Translations under genes and position numbers: made by a program
Assembly (NCBI GenBank): GCA_032622095.1
Contig: CP136068.1
Span: 117,663,509 to 117,727,508 of the forward strand
Length of the DNA stretch: 64,000 bases
Direction of reading: 5' to 3'
From: Siphonodentalium dalli
Taxonomy: Eukaryota > Mollusca > Scaphopoda > Gadilida > Siphonodentaliidae
The notes under the pieces: model-generated
The model's database searches: none
What the model was told of the DNA's origin: nothing
Seen by the model: the letters and a program-made list of their open reading frames with translations, nothing else
Shown: one piece after another, positions 46,151 through 61,100 of the stretch
How the letters are laid out: the number at the start of each line of letters is the position of its first letter
Position numbering within the stretch: position 1 is the first letter of the stretch

Positions 46151-49100
46151 CTGGAAATAGAAGTCACATCGAGGTTTGGACCCACAAATATACCTACTAT
46201 AATGCCTTGCAAGACATCTTTGTGTGTCTCGTTAATGTCTTATAACGTATCATGTGTCGTGTTATCTATATTTATCACATAGTTAGCCACCAAACCCGGT
46301 CTCGTATATTTTAGTAATACATATACGTGTATTCTTGAAGGTGCCTTTACTTCCTCTTTGGTTGTGATAAGGAAATCAATATTTATTTTTTGTCTACCCC
46401 CCAGCCGTTTCTAGATAGTATTTTTCCTTGTTAATATGTATGTGATAAAAAGGATCTCAAATTCGTCGTAATTCTATACGAAATGTACTAAAGTGATGTG
46501 AAACACTCTGGTTGGGTGATCAAATATAAATTGAGAATAATCTTGCTCAAAGTAGTTATTTTTTACGAATAACAATCCAAATTGACAACACACACCACCA
46601 TTTTCATATATTAATTAAATGCAATGACTTTAGATTGCGAAATCAATTGTGTTAGTTTATCGCCAAACATTGCGTCCCGAATCGAGATGTAAATATTTAC
46701 AATTGAGCGTAGTTCAGACGATGTTTTCTATGGAGTGCTATGGTCGATTTCTTTGAATTTTTCGGCGACGTTAGTAGAATGATATATTCCCCAGGTTGCC
46801 ATATCGCTTAAGTATTAACTTATCAATTTTCAGCACCCGAACAAGTCCATAAAATGTCTTTAACCTCGTCCACTAAATTTTTATCGAGACTCGCTAAACT
46901 CGGCTCGAATTAAATTTAGTGTTCTCGGTTAATAAATTTCGTATAGAATTTTTTTTTGCAGAATTTCCAGAGAGGCGGAGATGACTTTCAAATTACCTCC
47001 TCGGAATAGTGTGCATGCTAAATTTAGATTTCTGGATTTCCCAAGCGATATTGTGTGTGCTAAATGAGGAAGCGGACTATCGTGTCTGGGGACAGAACTG
47101 TCGGTAATAGTGAATGACCAGCATGGAATAGGCTTAGATAGTCACGTGAGATAAAATATACCCACGTAGTCAACTCCAAGCCATGCCCTATTTATTAAAG
47201 GGACATAAGATCCTCGACGTGGACAATTGTGAAATAATACAAGTATGCACACCAAGTACGTGTACATGGACACAATAATTTGTCTTTGTTCTTATTTTCA
47301 TTGTTAATAACTCTCCAATAATAAGATATCGCATGTTAAAACCATTGTTATATAAACAGTACTCTTACAGTGGAATTACGGATAAAAGTCCAATTAGTCC
47401 AATAAGATATCAGTTTAATATAAGTTTTATAAATTTAATCATAACTTGGTGGTAAGCATTGAAAATTATTGTGAAAACTATATTCTGACTAAAATATTTG
47501 AACTTTATACACATTAGGGATGTTGGTTGACAAATCACTGTCGCAGTTTTGTTTACATAACAATGGTTTCAACACGTGCAATTTCGTTTTTGGAGAACTA
47601 TTAATCAGAGTTCGCGCACATTTGGCAAAATATATTTTTATTTGGTAAGTTATTTTTAATTCCCAAGAAAGTTGAAAAAAATATTTGTCAGTTAATATTA
47701 TAGCATTGCATGGTATCGACGGGTGGATGGATCACTGATAGTATTGTGGTGGTGTCTACAAAGCTAATTCTCTATTGGTGAACCCTTCTGATGAAGTAAC
47801 CCTTCTAAAATTGTATTATTCGGTTATGGTATGATTAACCACGAAGTGGCGAATATGAATAATGACTTACTGCTTAATATCGATATAAGAGGTTGCCAAA
47901 ACAGCGATTGCCGGAATATAAGACCGAATTTTACAGAAACTGATATTATCAGTAATAGCATTTGGCAATTTCTAAAAGTATTTGGCAACAAATATTTTCA
48001 TTAAGCAAATTATTTGGCAAAGGTAAAGTCCAGCGCGGACACTGCTATTAATAAATAATATAAGCACAAAATTTAATTATTTCACCAAACATGTGCATTT
48101 TAGTGGTGATGATTTTACGTAGTTTTATATTGTTTACGGCAAATTTACTCACTGCGAGTGCTTGATTACCCTTTTAAAATAATATGCATACCTGGGATAG
48201 TGTTATCCAACACGAAAGCAAGGAAGCCACCAACAAACATACTAGAACTTAACAACACCAACACGATCTGGTCCAGCGTTTCATTTCCTGCAACGATAAT
48301 GCTCAACCAGTGAGTTCATAAAAGTGACGAGGCTATGTTATTGAACAACTGTCTCAAAATTAACTACTGCTTAACTGGTAAGAATTACGAATAGGGTACT
48401 ACGTCACTAGTTAGTATTTGTGTTCCTGCTACCAGTTGTCGTTTTGCCACATGTATAGTTGAGACCCGTCACAGTTTCAAGAAGAAAAAAAACACATGGG
48501 CACGCGAACTTTGCATGCAATCATTAACTCTACCGCTGACTATGCCCATACAAAAAACATAATTAAGTACAGTACAAGAAACCCATAGTCAGAAATGGTA
48601 ACGCCACCAAGATCATATTATTAGCCATAAATATAAATTATAATATAATTATAATATAAAATATTATTCATTAGTTAGCGCTAATATAAGCGCTAACTAA
48701 TGACTTGTTAAATAACATCTAATAAATATTCATCTTATTCACAACTTTAAGGAGTCCATCTGGCACACGAGAATATTTATCGCCATTTGATTTACACCAA
48801 GTGAACTCGACGCATATATAATTGATAGAACATACCTCTATTATGATGATCGTGTCGTTATTTGTTTAAGATACGTATCAGTTGACATATACGCACCCGT
48901 TCCCTCATTAAAATCTATATATATCGCCCATTTTAGGGGACCTCCGCGAATTCGGGGACTTCCGCAAAGTGACCTCCACAAATCGGGACCTACTGCAAAT
49001 CGTCGCACCCAATGCAATTTGTAAACAAATACGACGGACATGCGTTTTAACGAGGTGAGCTTTAATTAAACGAAAGAAGCATTCTACATAAACTATTTGT

Positions 49101-52100
49101 CATCGACTCAGCCAGTGTGCCATATATATGTGTCAACTACGGCCGCTTTGCGTGGTAAAAGTGAAAAGTGAAAGTCGAAAATCCTATTGAAAATGAAAGT
49201 AGCCTACAATTTTGGGATTTCCGCGGCAGATTGCAGTGAATCTATACTATTGGAAGTGAATGTACAATTCCTGGAATTCTATCAGATATCGCGACTCTGC
49301 TCGTTTTCGTGATCATAGGTTATATAGGCCCTATATGACCACGAAAACGAGTCGAGTCGCGATACATCCATCGGTACAAACACATTGTGTATGCGATACA
49401 ATTTTGACTTGATGACCAGAAAATAAAAAATGGCGGTTAATCCAAGTCTCCAACAGAACAGACATGCGCGCTCCAATTAAAATTACCCATAATTCACTTC
49501 ACTACACCAGGGGTTCCCAATGGGTTATACATTATTTTCAGGCTATCAGATTATTTATATTTTTCAAGAACATATTATTACACCGGTGACTTTAAGTTTA
49601 CAATTTCAGCCTGTCCTGACTCTATCGGTATGTTTGAGTTATATTTTCAAGAACATATTATTTACGGTGGCGTTAACTTTACAATTTCAGCATTTACGTG
49701 ATTATATCGGTACGATTGAGCAAGGTACAAAAACCTATTCTCCCACAATGTATTCGCTCACTGCTCCATAGATTATCAAAAACTGAAAAACAGCTTACAC
49801 CAGCTTGTGGCGTAATAAATTATGCCTTCTGGTATGAAAGTTCGACCTATTATATATAGATGATCTATAACGAGTCCCCAGTTTATAGCGGAATTTATTA
49901 AACGAGCCCAGTAAATTAGGTTTGGACTGAGTCTTTGGCGAGGTTTAGACCTAATATACTGGACACGTTTTGTAAATTCCTCTATAAACTGGGGACGAGT
50001 TGTAGAATCTATTTATTACATGATCCAAAATCAACAAATGGGGCGTGAAACTAACATCGGCTTCGAAAAGACGTGCGATGACGTTGTTTGCCCGCGTAAG
50101 GAAATAGTCCCAGATAAATAAAGACTCTTTGACGTATTTAATGGCGTAAATTTAATTAAATAACTTTTCAAAACTCTTTTTTAGAGATTTTTGGAAAAAT
50201 ATTCGAAGCCATAGTATTTTGAGACGTAGCGTACGGAATGTAAACAGAGACGACAAACCGGAAGTCAAAAGGTCAACTGGCACTATTTCCTGTTATGCAA
50301 CGAACGTTTAATATCACAGTTTATAGAACGGGTTTATTGAATATAATAATGGTAGGATCGGGTAATAAAAAGAGTATAGATGTCGTGAAATATTTACCAC
50401 ATCAGACAAAACATTCCACTTTCAACAATTTATGAGGAGTTGTGAAATTGTGTTCTCAGTCAGTGTCAGTCAGTGTCGCAGGGAAACTCTGCGCTAATCA
50501 ATAAACTGGTACTCAACCGGTTGCATATTCAAAAAGGAAATATGACTGGTGCGCTCTGGTAGAGAATGAAAACTGACAACACTACTTACCTAGTGATATG
50601 ACCTCATTATTGGCCTGCACCCAGAATGGAACCATGAGTCCAACGAATATAGACATGCCGAATACAAACAAGTTCCTCGTAGAATTCATGTCAACGAACT
50701 GGAGGTTGGACATACCAATAGCCAGAACCATCCCTGGAGTAGAAACGACTGTTCTGTTACATAATATGGCGCTAGGTGGCTCAATGGTGGTTAGAATGCT
50801 GGAATTGTATCGGTGCTATAGCCGGTGGACTGTTTGATTTCACTAAAGTTGGTCGTTTTCGTGTTAAGCGACGTATAAATGTAGAGTTATAGGCTATTCC
50901 AAGTTCGTGCTTAGTTGTTACCCTCGAGTAAGGTCACTCTTTACGCCCTACACTATGGGTGTTTACTGATATATATAGATACTAGAAGGTGACCCGACTT
51001 CGTCCGGGCTTTGACATTGAATTGTCTATTTTGAAGGCCAAGGTCAAGTGGGGTCACGATTTGACCCGTCCAAAACACAGTGCCCGAACAAAAGTACCCG
51101 ACAAAAGTACCCGTCGAAATCCATCCGGTTTTACCCGATTTGACCTTGAATTGACCATTTTGAAGGTCAAGGTCAGGTGGACCAACACCCCAAAAATGGT
51201 GGAAATCGGCCCAGCGGATACCGGGAAATCGGCCCAGCGGATACCGAGATACCCTATGCATCAAATTTCGTCCGTAAAAATCCGCCAGTTTAACCCGATT
51301 TGATTTCCACTCAAGTATATAAATGCGCCTCATATACACACGCTCATTAATTATCAAGTTTCAACGTAAAGATAAATTACCATCGGTGCCCGAGATATCG
51401 CCAAGACGTCTGAAACAGTCAAATGCATCGGCCGGGTAAGAGTTAACGTGATCTAACTGTATGACCTCTAACGACGTCATAGAAGTTACGCATTGTTTTT
51501 ACCCTGATAGAAGATCGTACCACTTCTTCTTAATAATTGAGGCAGATAACTAAAACGGATACATACATATTATATATCGTTGGAAAGAGGAAACACGAAA
51601 GATTCTCATAGTGTCATTATTATGACTGGCATGTTATTATTCGCGCTGTTTCGAATCGATTTGTAAGCACCGAACTGAAATATATTAGCGCAAAACGGCG
51701 TAAAAACAGATTTGACCTCGGCACGTGAAAAGTTGACCTCGCACGGACAAATTAATAGGCCTATGTTAGTCCTGACCCGAAAATACCCCCACATACCAAG
51801 TTTCATCGAAATCGGCTGGGCCATTTTCGAGTCCATCGATTACACACAAACACACAAACACACAAACACACAAACACACAAACACACAAACACACAAACA
51901 GATCTTCCAAAATATATAATAGACTAGAAGGTGACCCGACTTCGTCCGGGCTATTCAAAAACCAAATCGCACGTGCTCGGCGACCCGATAAAATTCGTAT
52001 CCGGGGCAAGATACATTCACATACCAAATTTCAAGTCGATAGCTACACCCGTTTCCGAGATATATAGCCCAATGTCATTTGCGGATACCTCGGCCGGTGA

Positions 52101-55100
52101 TGAGTTAACGCGACACAGTCAAATGCATCGGCAGGGTGAGAGTTAACGTAATCTAATTTTATGACCTCTGACGACGTCATAGAAGTTACGCATTGATTTT
52201 ATCCTGATAAAAGATCGTACCACTTGTCCCTAATAATTGAGGCAGATAACTAAAACGGATACATACATATTATATATCGTTGGAAAGATGAAGCCACACA
52301 GATTCTAACCGTGCAAATTATATGACTGGCAATTTATTATTCGCGCTATATCGAATCGATTTGTGAGCACCGAACTGAAATATATTAGCGCAAAAACGGC
52401 GTAAAAATAGATTTGACCTCCGCACGTGAAAAGTTGACCTCGCACGGACAAATAAATATGCCTATGTTCGTCTCCGGCCGAAAACACATCCAAATACCAA
52501 GTTTCATCGAAATTGGCTTAGTCGTTTTCGATTCCATCGATTTCAAACACACAAACTTACACATAAACTTACACATACACAGATCTTTCAAAATATATAA
52601 TAGACTAGAAGGTGACCCGACTTCGTCCGGGCTATTAAAAAACCAAATTTCAAGTCGATTGCTCCACCCGTTTCCTAGATCTGGTCTGCGCATGCGCGAA
52701 GCTGGTGTCGCACGTGCTCGGCGACCAGATAAAATTCGTATCCGGGGCAAGATACATTCACATACCAAATTTCAAGTCGATAGCTACACCCGTTTCCGAG
52801 ATATATAGCCCAATGTTATTTGCGGATACCTCGGCCGGTGATGAGTTAACGCGACACAGTCAAATGCATCGGCAGGGTGAGAGTTAACGTAATCTAATTT
52901 TATGACCTCTGAAGACGTCATAGAAGTTACGCATTGATTTTATCCTGATAAAAGATCGTACCACTTGTCCCTAATAATTGAGGCAGATAACTAAAACGGA
53001 TACATACATATTATATATCGTTGGAAAGATGAAGCCACACAGATTCTAACCGTGCAAATTATATGACTGGCAATTTATTATTCGCGCTATATCGAATCGA
53101 TTTGTGAGCACCGAACTGAAATATATTAGCGCAAAAACGGCGTAAAAATAGATTTGACCTCCGCACGTGAAAAGTTGACCTCGCACGGACAAATAAATAT
53201 GCCTATGTTCGTCTCCGGCCGAAAACACATCCAAATACAAAGTTTCATCGAAATTGGCTTAGTCGTTTTCGATTCCATCGATTTCAAACACACAAACTTA
53301 CACATAAACTTACACATACACAGATCTTTCAAAATATATAATAGATATATATACGCTGATCTGGCCGTCCCACTCCATGGGACGATGGGGATATCTGACA
53401 GGACAACACATTTCGGGTTTCACGCGATGCGCGTTGATTCGTATCCGGGGCAAGATACATTCACATACCAAATTTCAAGTCGATAGCTCCACCCGTTTCC
53501 GAGATATCGTCTGCGCATGCGCGAAGCGGGCGCCGCACGGGCTCGCCAATACGACAACGTCCACCGCCTGGTCAAACTACACACACGTACCAAGTTTCGT
53601 CCCGATCGGTCGAGAATCGTAGATTTGTATTAATGACAGACAAACATACAGACAGACAGACAAACATACAAACAGAGGTCTTCAAAATATATATGAGATA
53701 TATATACGCTGATCTGGCCGTCCCACTCCATGGGACGATGGGGATATCTGACAGGACAACACATTTCGGGTTTCACGCGATGCGCGTTGATTTAGGAAAT
53801 TGTATTAAGGCTGATCTGGTCGTGTCAATGGAGCTATAGCGATGGGGATATCTCGCAGGACAACACAATTCGTGTTTTCGCGGATGTATCTTCGCAGATG
53901 TCTCATTGTTGCAGTATGTAACTTTTATGACCGTGTTAATTGCTTTCGGTGCTTAGGTATGGACAATGACTGGGCCACTCTTGAATATTTTATCGCGGGA
54001 ACACAATGCATAATATAAATGCTAACATTGCTGATGACGTATGTCTCAGTTGGAATAAAGGTCAATTTGCGAAGTATCGGGCGTGTATTTAATCCGATTA
54101 GTAGAATAAGTGCTGCGCATTTAGAGGGTTTCTGGTGCTGTGATGAGAAACCTGCAGTAATAAGCCGTAGTTTATGTATTAATTTGAAGGATTAGTTAAC
54201 CACCACCATTGTGGCCGACACTATATAGCATGTGTTTCGATAACCACGATAGCCATTAATGGCCCAAAGTATTATACTTACCAAACATGACGGTTACCAC
54301 GCCCCCAAGAACAGGCTCCGGTAGGGTTACAAAAACTGCGCCGACCTTTCCCAGACAGCCCAACACAACGAGAATGAGGCCAGCTGTCATGACAACAAGT
54401 CGACTACCCACCTGAAGAGATAGTCGTATCATGTATATCATTCAAAACAATGTGTTCAAAAGATTAGTGTACAATTCAGCGTGAGCGTACAATTCAGCTA
54501 AGGCGTGTGGTCGGATTAAAACAACATGCCTCGTATAAAACAAAAAAAATGACGCACACGTTATTTGTTCTAGTAGCAGCAATAGTATGTCAAAAATACT
54601 CAGATTACCTGCAATTAGTGATATATAAAACAACAATACGCAATGTGTAATGATTGTTCGACCACATGGCCTTCGTCGGTGGTTGTCATTAATTGTTCGT
54701 GATTTATGATGTCCTTCTGGAAATGTAGTTAACAGCAATTTCACAAAGCCGATGAAGGCTTGTGGCCGAAAATTGTGTTGTTAATATATCATCACACCGA
54801 ATGTACATCTGAATCCCTTTAACCACATTAACAACGGGTACATAGACCGCATATACTCTGTAAACACTTACCAGTATATTCCAGCTGTTTTAAATTTTTG
54901 CAATAAAGTGAGGTAAACGATCTTTATTCACATCATAACATGAATAAACTGCACACAAACGCTTTTTAATGTTCGATGATGAAGAAATTCTGGACCGACT
55001 TTTTGTTAAATTATGCGACTTTGATGAGTCTTTCCGTGGCGTATAAAGTCCATATATCAGTAATTGACGTATTTATCGACATATTTTGATTCCCAGAACT

Positions 55101-58100
55101 TGACCGGAATTTGCCACAACCGAACATTAATGAGTACAATTAGATACTCCAAACCCGCCATTGTGGCTTTAAACCAACTTTAGTATGATATTAACATAAT
55201 TTATGATAATTATGTTCGCACCCATCGACCGGCTGTGCTGCGCACAGGATGGTTAATTGGACGCGGCTGCGGACATGAGTGACGGAGTCGTCATTTCATC
55301 TAATAATTCACATATTCTTACAGGTGGGTGCAGTTGAAAATTACAAGTTGGACACCCCAAACATAGACCATTTAGCCTTCTTCCGGTGAACCAATCTGTT
55401 CTGGATATGTGCTGTACATATTCCGCCTCCAGTAAGAAACCTCGTCGTTGATTGGTCACAGAGCCGCGCAATAAATTTACGTTTCGAGCCGACAACATAA
55501 GGGATACCAAGACAACCGTTTCATCGTCTCTCGCTATATATAGCCTGCTTTTTTCATGACGTCGTTTACGTTGATGGCGAGAGCGATAGGAGGATTTGAC
55601 AGTTTCCACTGATTATTCTTCGGAATAAATATCAAAATTCTAAGAATGACCATTGTCGGCAGAACATATATACGTTATGGTGGTGGATTGACGGTAACAT
55701 GGTGTGACATTGACCGCCTGAAGCTCATGTTCAACCACGTCGCTTCGCGACTCGGTTGAACATAAACTCCAAGCCGTCAATGTCACAACATGTTACCGTC
55801 AATCCACCAAAAATAACTAATAATGTGCATTGTTGCAAGCACGGTGGTGATATCACGTCAGCTTAAAGGTTCCTGGTCCCGTATCATCAGATTCCAACAA
55901 CAACAACAACAACAACAACAACACAAAGTCTTCAAAAGACGTGTTAGTTATCAGAATCGATTAATTACCAAAACAATAATGCCAACCACTGTCAACTATA
56001 GTACAACATTTTTCCAAAACGTGTTATATATCAACATTTTGTTCAACGCAATTTAGTATCGAGAGTATATGTCAGTCGGCTCGTCGAATATTAGCTAGGC
56101 CGCCAAATATTGCAGACGGTGAAAAATAACAGATTTCAAAAATCGATATCTGTTAACTCGACTCGAATCAAATATTGTGCTCCCCCGAAGCCAAAGAAGT
56201 AGTAACTTAGGAGCGTCAATTCGGATTATGTATTCATAAGAACAGAATCATATTATGCTCAAACCGTTTCTATATATGCGACTCATTATTCGATTGTGTG
56301 ATTTCTTTTTGCAAAGTGTCTACTAATGTAACTCACCTTGGTTATACCAATTGCGCCGATGTTTTCGCTGTACGATGTGATCCCATTACCCGTACCTAAA
56401 ACTCCAGCTAGCAAGCACCCGATTCCTTCTACTGCAATACCTGCAAAGGAGCATAGATGTGAATGCGCTCGTGTGAACTCACTCAAAATATGAATCCTTT
56501 CCCAAATCACCACACGCAGCACAATATCCCCGCTCTTCTACATAGGTTCCCAGCACAAATCCTATAGGATTAAGTATTATTGGAGGTGAGGTCAATTTTT
56601 GTTGAGTGAAATATTGGGTCTATACATGTATATAGTACAAATTGACCCCAGCCCAGTAATACTTAATCATATAGGGTCAAATGTCGTGCTGTGGACCAGT
56701 GCTATTCTATATTGTACAGTGCACCATGATATATTGATCCATGTTATCAGCTAACCGGAAAACATCCCACATTATATTTTCATATACCCCCTCTATTATT
56801 AGTACATGCTGCATACTATCCAACCACAATCTTTCAACACAACGATGTACATGGATTCTATGACTCACCAGAACTTCATGTGATTATATATACATTGTTA
56901 GATCCGTCATATCAGATCCCATTTGGAAATTCCCATTGTTATTATATTGCAGTGGCAGAGATTCATATATACGTTGTTATGTGTTTAAATCATACATAGC
57001 ATAGCGCGTGCAATACGTTTATGCGAATGGTTATCATTGAAAACTGACATTTCGTTACTTTGAATTGCCACCAAAATGTACAGCCGAATTCTGAAGGTCT
57101 CTTTCGGAGTTTTGACACGAATTACAATCATTTCTAGATGTATGTAACTAAATTCTACATGTATGCACTAAATTCCATATGCGACGTTCGACATTCAAAA
57201 TAGTACCGTTATGCTACTATGTTTCTAACAAATGTTGAAACAACTTGCAAATCATTTAAATAAGTTATACTTCTATAGCCCTTGCATGGGATTCAAGCAG
57301 GTTACTGGTTGTTTGTTTTTTCTCGAGGTCAAAGTACATCTCATGACCATGCGTACGTTGAACAGAAACATACCTCTGTTTAGAGCGTGCACTGGTGGAG
57401 GTGGAGCTCCAGACAGTCTGGCGCATGCGTAGAAGTCACCTATTGATTCCACTGTCGTTGCTATGACACCCGATAGTATGCCAAATACTCCTGCTATGCT
57501 GTATGTAGGCACACCCCACTGACCTGGAACGTGAAAAGAATATTAATTAGCATTCACCACATCATAAACAAGGCGCATAGTTATAGCCATAGCAATTTAT
57601 TTCAGAAAACGATCTTTAAAATTTAAAATTTTCACACCATGGATGTTATTAATGTTATCTGTGTATGCTCCGCACGATCCTGAGAACTGAGCTTGAATGT
57701 TAATAAATGTTCACATATTAGCAACCACAAGCGAAGCGCGCGTTGGTGCTTATACGGTACCTCAGTCGCAGGTGAATGATGACGTCATATATTTGTTTTC
57801 TATATTTACTATACCGATGAGCCAAATTCTGGTGGCGAGTACGTTTTCTTTGTTGTGAAATTGACACGTGACTTCCGGTTAGCAACTGTCTGGATATTGT
57901 TAAATTCTGGGATCCGGCCCATGTGATTTAGGCATATTAGTTTCATTTAGACCAACTTCGTTAGTTAGCTTAATGAAAACCAGAGAAGACACCATGACAT
58001 GGTTCATGGCGTCATTTACGTCATTTTGGCTTTGCGACCCAGAATCCAGACAAGATTGCACCATCCATGACAAAACTTGGCACGTCTTCTCCACCGGGGC

Positions 58101-61100
58101 CATTGCATGCTGTTACATAAATTATTATTAGCGTTATATTTGTCGCCGATCAAAAAGCAAATTCGAGGCACAGCGTGTGTGGTTGCTCCACTACGTGTCA
58201 CGTACTATTCATATTATGACTTTACACCCTTAAAATTAAGTCTCTCACCTGGATATGGTATCCGAAACCATTGAGCTTTGGCCAGAACATCTGTATTAAC
58301 ATCGGTTCGTGCAGCATACCCCCAGCTATCGGGATCACTCGGGAAAACATTGGTTTCCGTTAAAATTATACAGATCACCCACGCAACCACCATTGCCAGT
58401 AGGACCTTCAAATAAAGACAAAGGTATGAGTGTACATCGCATATTGGTGGGACCCATGCTGCGGGGTTTCTTTTCTATTTTGTTGCTGTTGTTGTTGTTG
58501 TCGTCGTCGTCGTCGTCGTTGTTGTTGTTGTTGTTGTCATCGTCGTCGTCGTCGTCGTCGTCGATGTTTATTTATTTTTGTCGTTGCTGCTGATATTGTC
58601 GTTATTATTATCGTTGCTGTTATAATATACTTATTTCGCGCTCCGCGTGTATAATGTGTCGCTGATTATTGGTATACAGTGGGCGCATGGGCGTTTTATT
58701 TATAGAAATTGGAATTTTTGGGACGGATTAAAAGTCGAACTGCGACCCGGAGGCCGAGTCCGGTAAAATGTGTAGTTGTTTAACAATGTCTGACGTTGCA
58801 TATCTTCTGCTGGATACATATTTCTCCAACGCCTTCAATTTACTGAAACAAATATACTTTATATTCTATAATTACAATCATTGGTATATAATATATGATC
58901 TTGAGCGCGTTACCATTTCAGACTATGGTTTTCTTGTCAGAAATGTCATACATGGACATCGCTTTACACAGCAGTAAGTAGTAATATATAACGATACCGC
59001 ATTGGTATACTCATCTCTAACACTTAAAACTGTGTCACCAATACATTTTCCTATAATCATGCTCACCACCACGAACAATTGTCTCATACGTACAGTAATG
59101 CTCTAAATAATCGACTCCTTAACCACAGCAGAATTATGGGTAACTTTTCATGATTTAGTCGGAAATATGGTTTGTTGCCATTCATCGGAAAGCTCTCAAT
59201 GAGTATGTGCAAAATAGTCACATCCGTTAAAAATGCCATTAACAGAAATAATAATATGACCATACGCTAGCGTAATTAACGAACCACAGCTAAAACACAC
59301 GCATATGCTAGGATATATTTGTGTCTTTCTAATCCTACAAAATAACTTCATAGATGCGTATTCCCATCAAAAAAGATTAACGTAGGCCTTATATCGTGGT
59401 GTGATTTTGATATATTACACTCCAGACACGCACAAGGGTTCATCGACAGAGTGGGTTCTATACCAATTTTCCGTGTATAAATTAGGTCAATCATATCATA
59501 CATCAAGGCATGTGAGAAATCAGAGATGCACAATGCTAACTGACTACGAGCTCACCGACTCAGACTTAAAACCTAAATAAAAAACGTTTTAAAGCTTTCC
59601 TTTTGTACAAATTATTATAGAATATAAACTACCAACATAACACTGGAAGTATTCAAAAGTCAAGACTGTTAGTTGTTGTCTAGAGGGGAGTATTTTACTG
59701 AAATTAACCATTATATTATTGACGTTGTGTGCGCAATCCGATTAAGATGTGTACTATACGAAGAAGCTTGTCGATTTCATCATGTTAATTTCATTCACAA
59801 AGTGTCATCATGTCGATTTCAACGAAACTGGACGAGCAACGTCAACGTGTAACTTTCATCATCGACCGAATTTGCGATAACCTGAATGTATATATCTTCT
59901 GCTTTGTTCATAAGTACGTGTTTCTTGTCGATTCATGAAAATAGAAGGATATCTGAGGATTATCAGATTCACGTATGTACTATGTAATATTAGGATAATT
60001 TAAACGCGATATAATAACGAATTTAGATTTCGATTCCAGTATTGTCCCCAGCCCAGCCAGAATGATTGAGATTTTCCCATTGCACGCGACATGTATATTT
60101 TAGGCCTTTCCATTGCAAATATTTGACAGCCAATAATATGTTATATAATTATGTTTTCAATAAAATTTAAACCGCGGTTACGAATGAACTTCACTGTGCG
60201 TAATTCCGATTGTAACTCCCCTCATTTTGGAACACCGGCCATTGAAAGACGCATACGTTTATTTCAGATTACGACATTACTGCTTTAAGCCCACCGATCT
60301 ACTGTGCGATAAACGTGCTCGCAAAAATTCAAAACAACATTGTCGTATTAGATAATAATTGGTGACGTCACAAAGTCAGATATAGTCTATATATATACGA
60401 CCCAAAGCGTCCGGCTTTGGTTCGTTATTAAAATATAGACATATTTTGTTATATCAATAGTTTGTTATTGCCAAGTTCATAATCTTTGTTGTGTGAACAC
60501 AAGCCAGGTTCTGTAGCGTTTTTTTTCATCTTTTGTTTACATAAGCATACTAACTTGACAATCGCATACTATTTATGTGATAGCTATATATATGATTAGT
60601 ATAAGAACAAAGTTTGTCTATAATATTCTTTCTGTTCATGGCGGTTTTAACGGATGTGAATATTTTAACTGCAATACCCAACGCCAATTCTTACCGCGCC
60701 TTTAATGAATACATAACGTTTCGAATCAATAAGGATACCCATCATCTTACCGGAAATAGTTTGAAAATTGGGAAATTGATCCGGAACAGTCCCTTTTTCC
60801 GAGTATAGGCCGGAAGCGGAAGTGGAATATCCCTCATATACTGTGAAAATAAAGTCACCAGGAACACTGTTCTGTAAAACACACAGAAAAATATACCGTA
60901 CTATTTCGTAAAGTAACGATAATATGATTACGCCATTTGCACCAATGGCTGTGTACATGTATAATATAAAACTTCTTTTCGTGTAAATTACAAGAATGTA
61001 AACATGAAAGTCACATGCAGTGGTTCACAGCCCTATATGACGCTTATATTTATAATGTGATATGGGAAAATGAAGTACTACTTATAGGATATTTATACTT

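Noticed and set aside
50953-53486. ORFs of 104-134 codons as real genes
   Set aside because: Open frames occur on both strands of the tandem array in each unit; no start context, domain or transcript feature. Kept only as a question in the findings.
58309-58654. Ser/Leu- and Cys/Arg-rich ORFs
   Set aside because: They arise from the (GTT)/(GTC) microsatellite in an SLC23 intron.
60665-60958. 97-codon minus-strand ORF as the coding frame at SLC23 exon B
   Set aside because: The true exon uses another frame ([13 protein letters not shown]); splice sites and phases fit only that frame.
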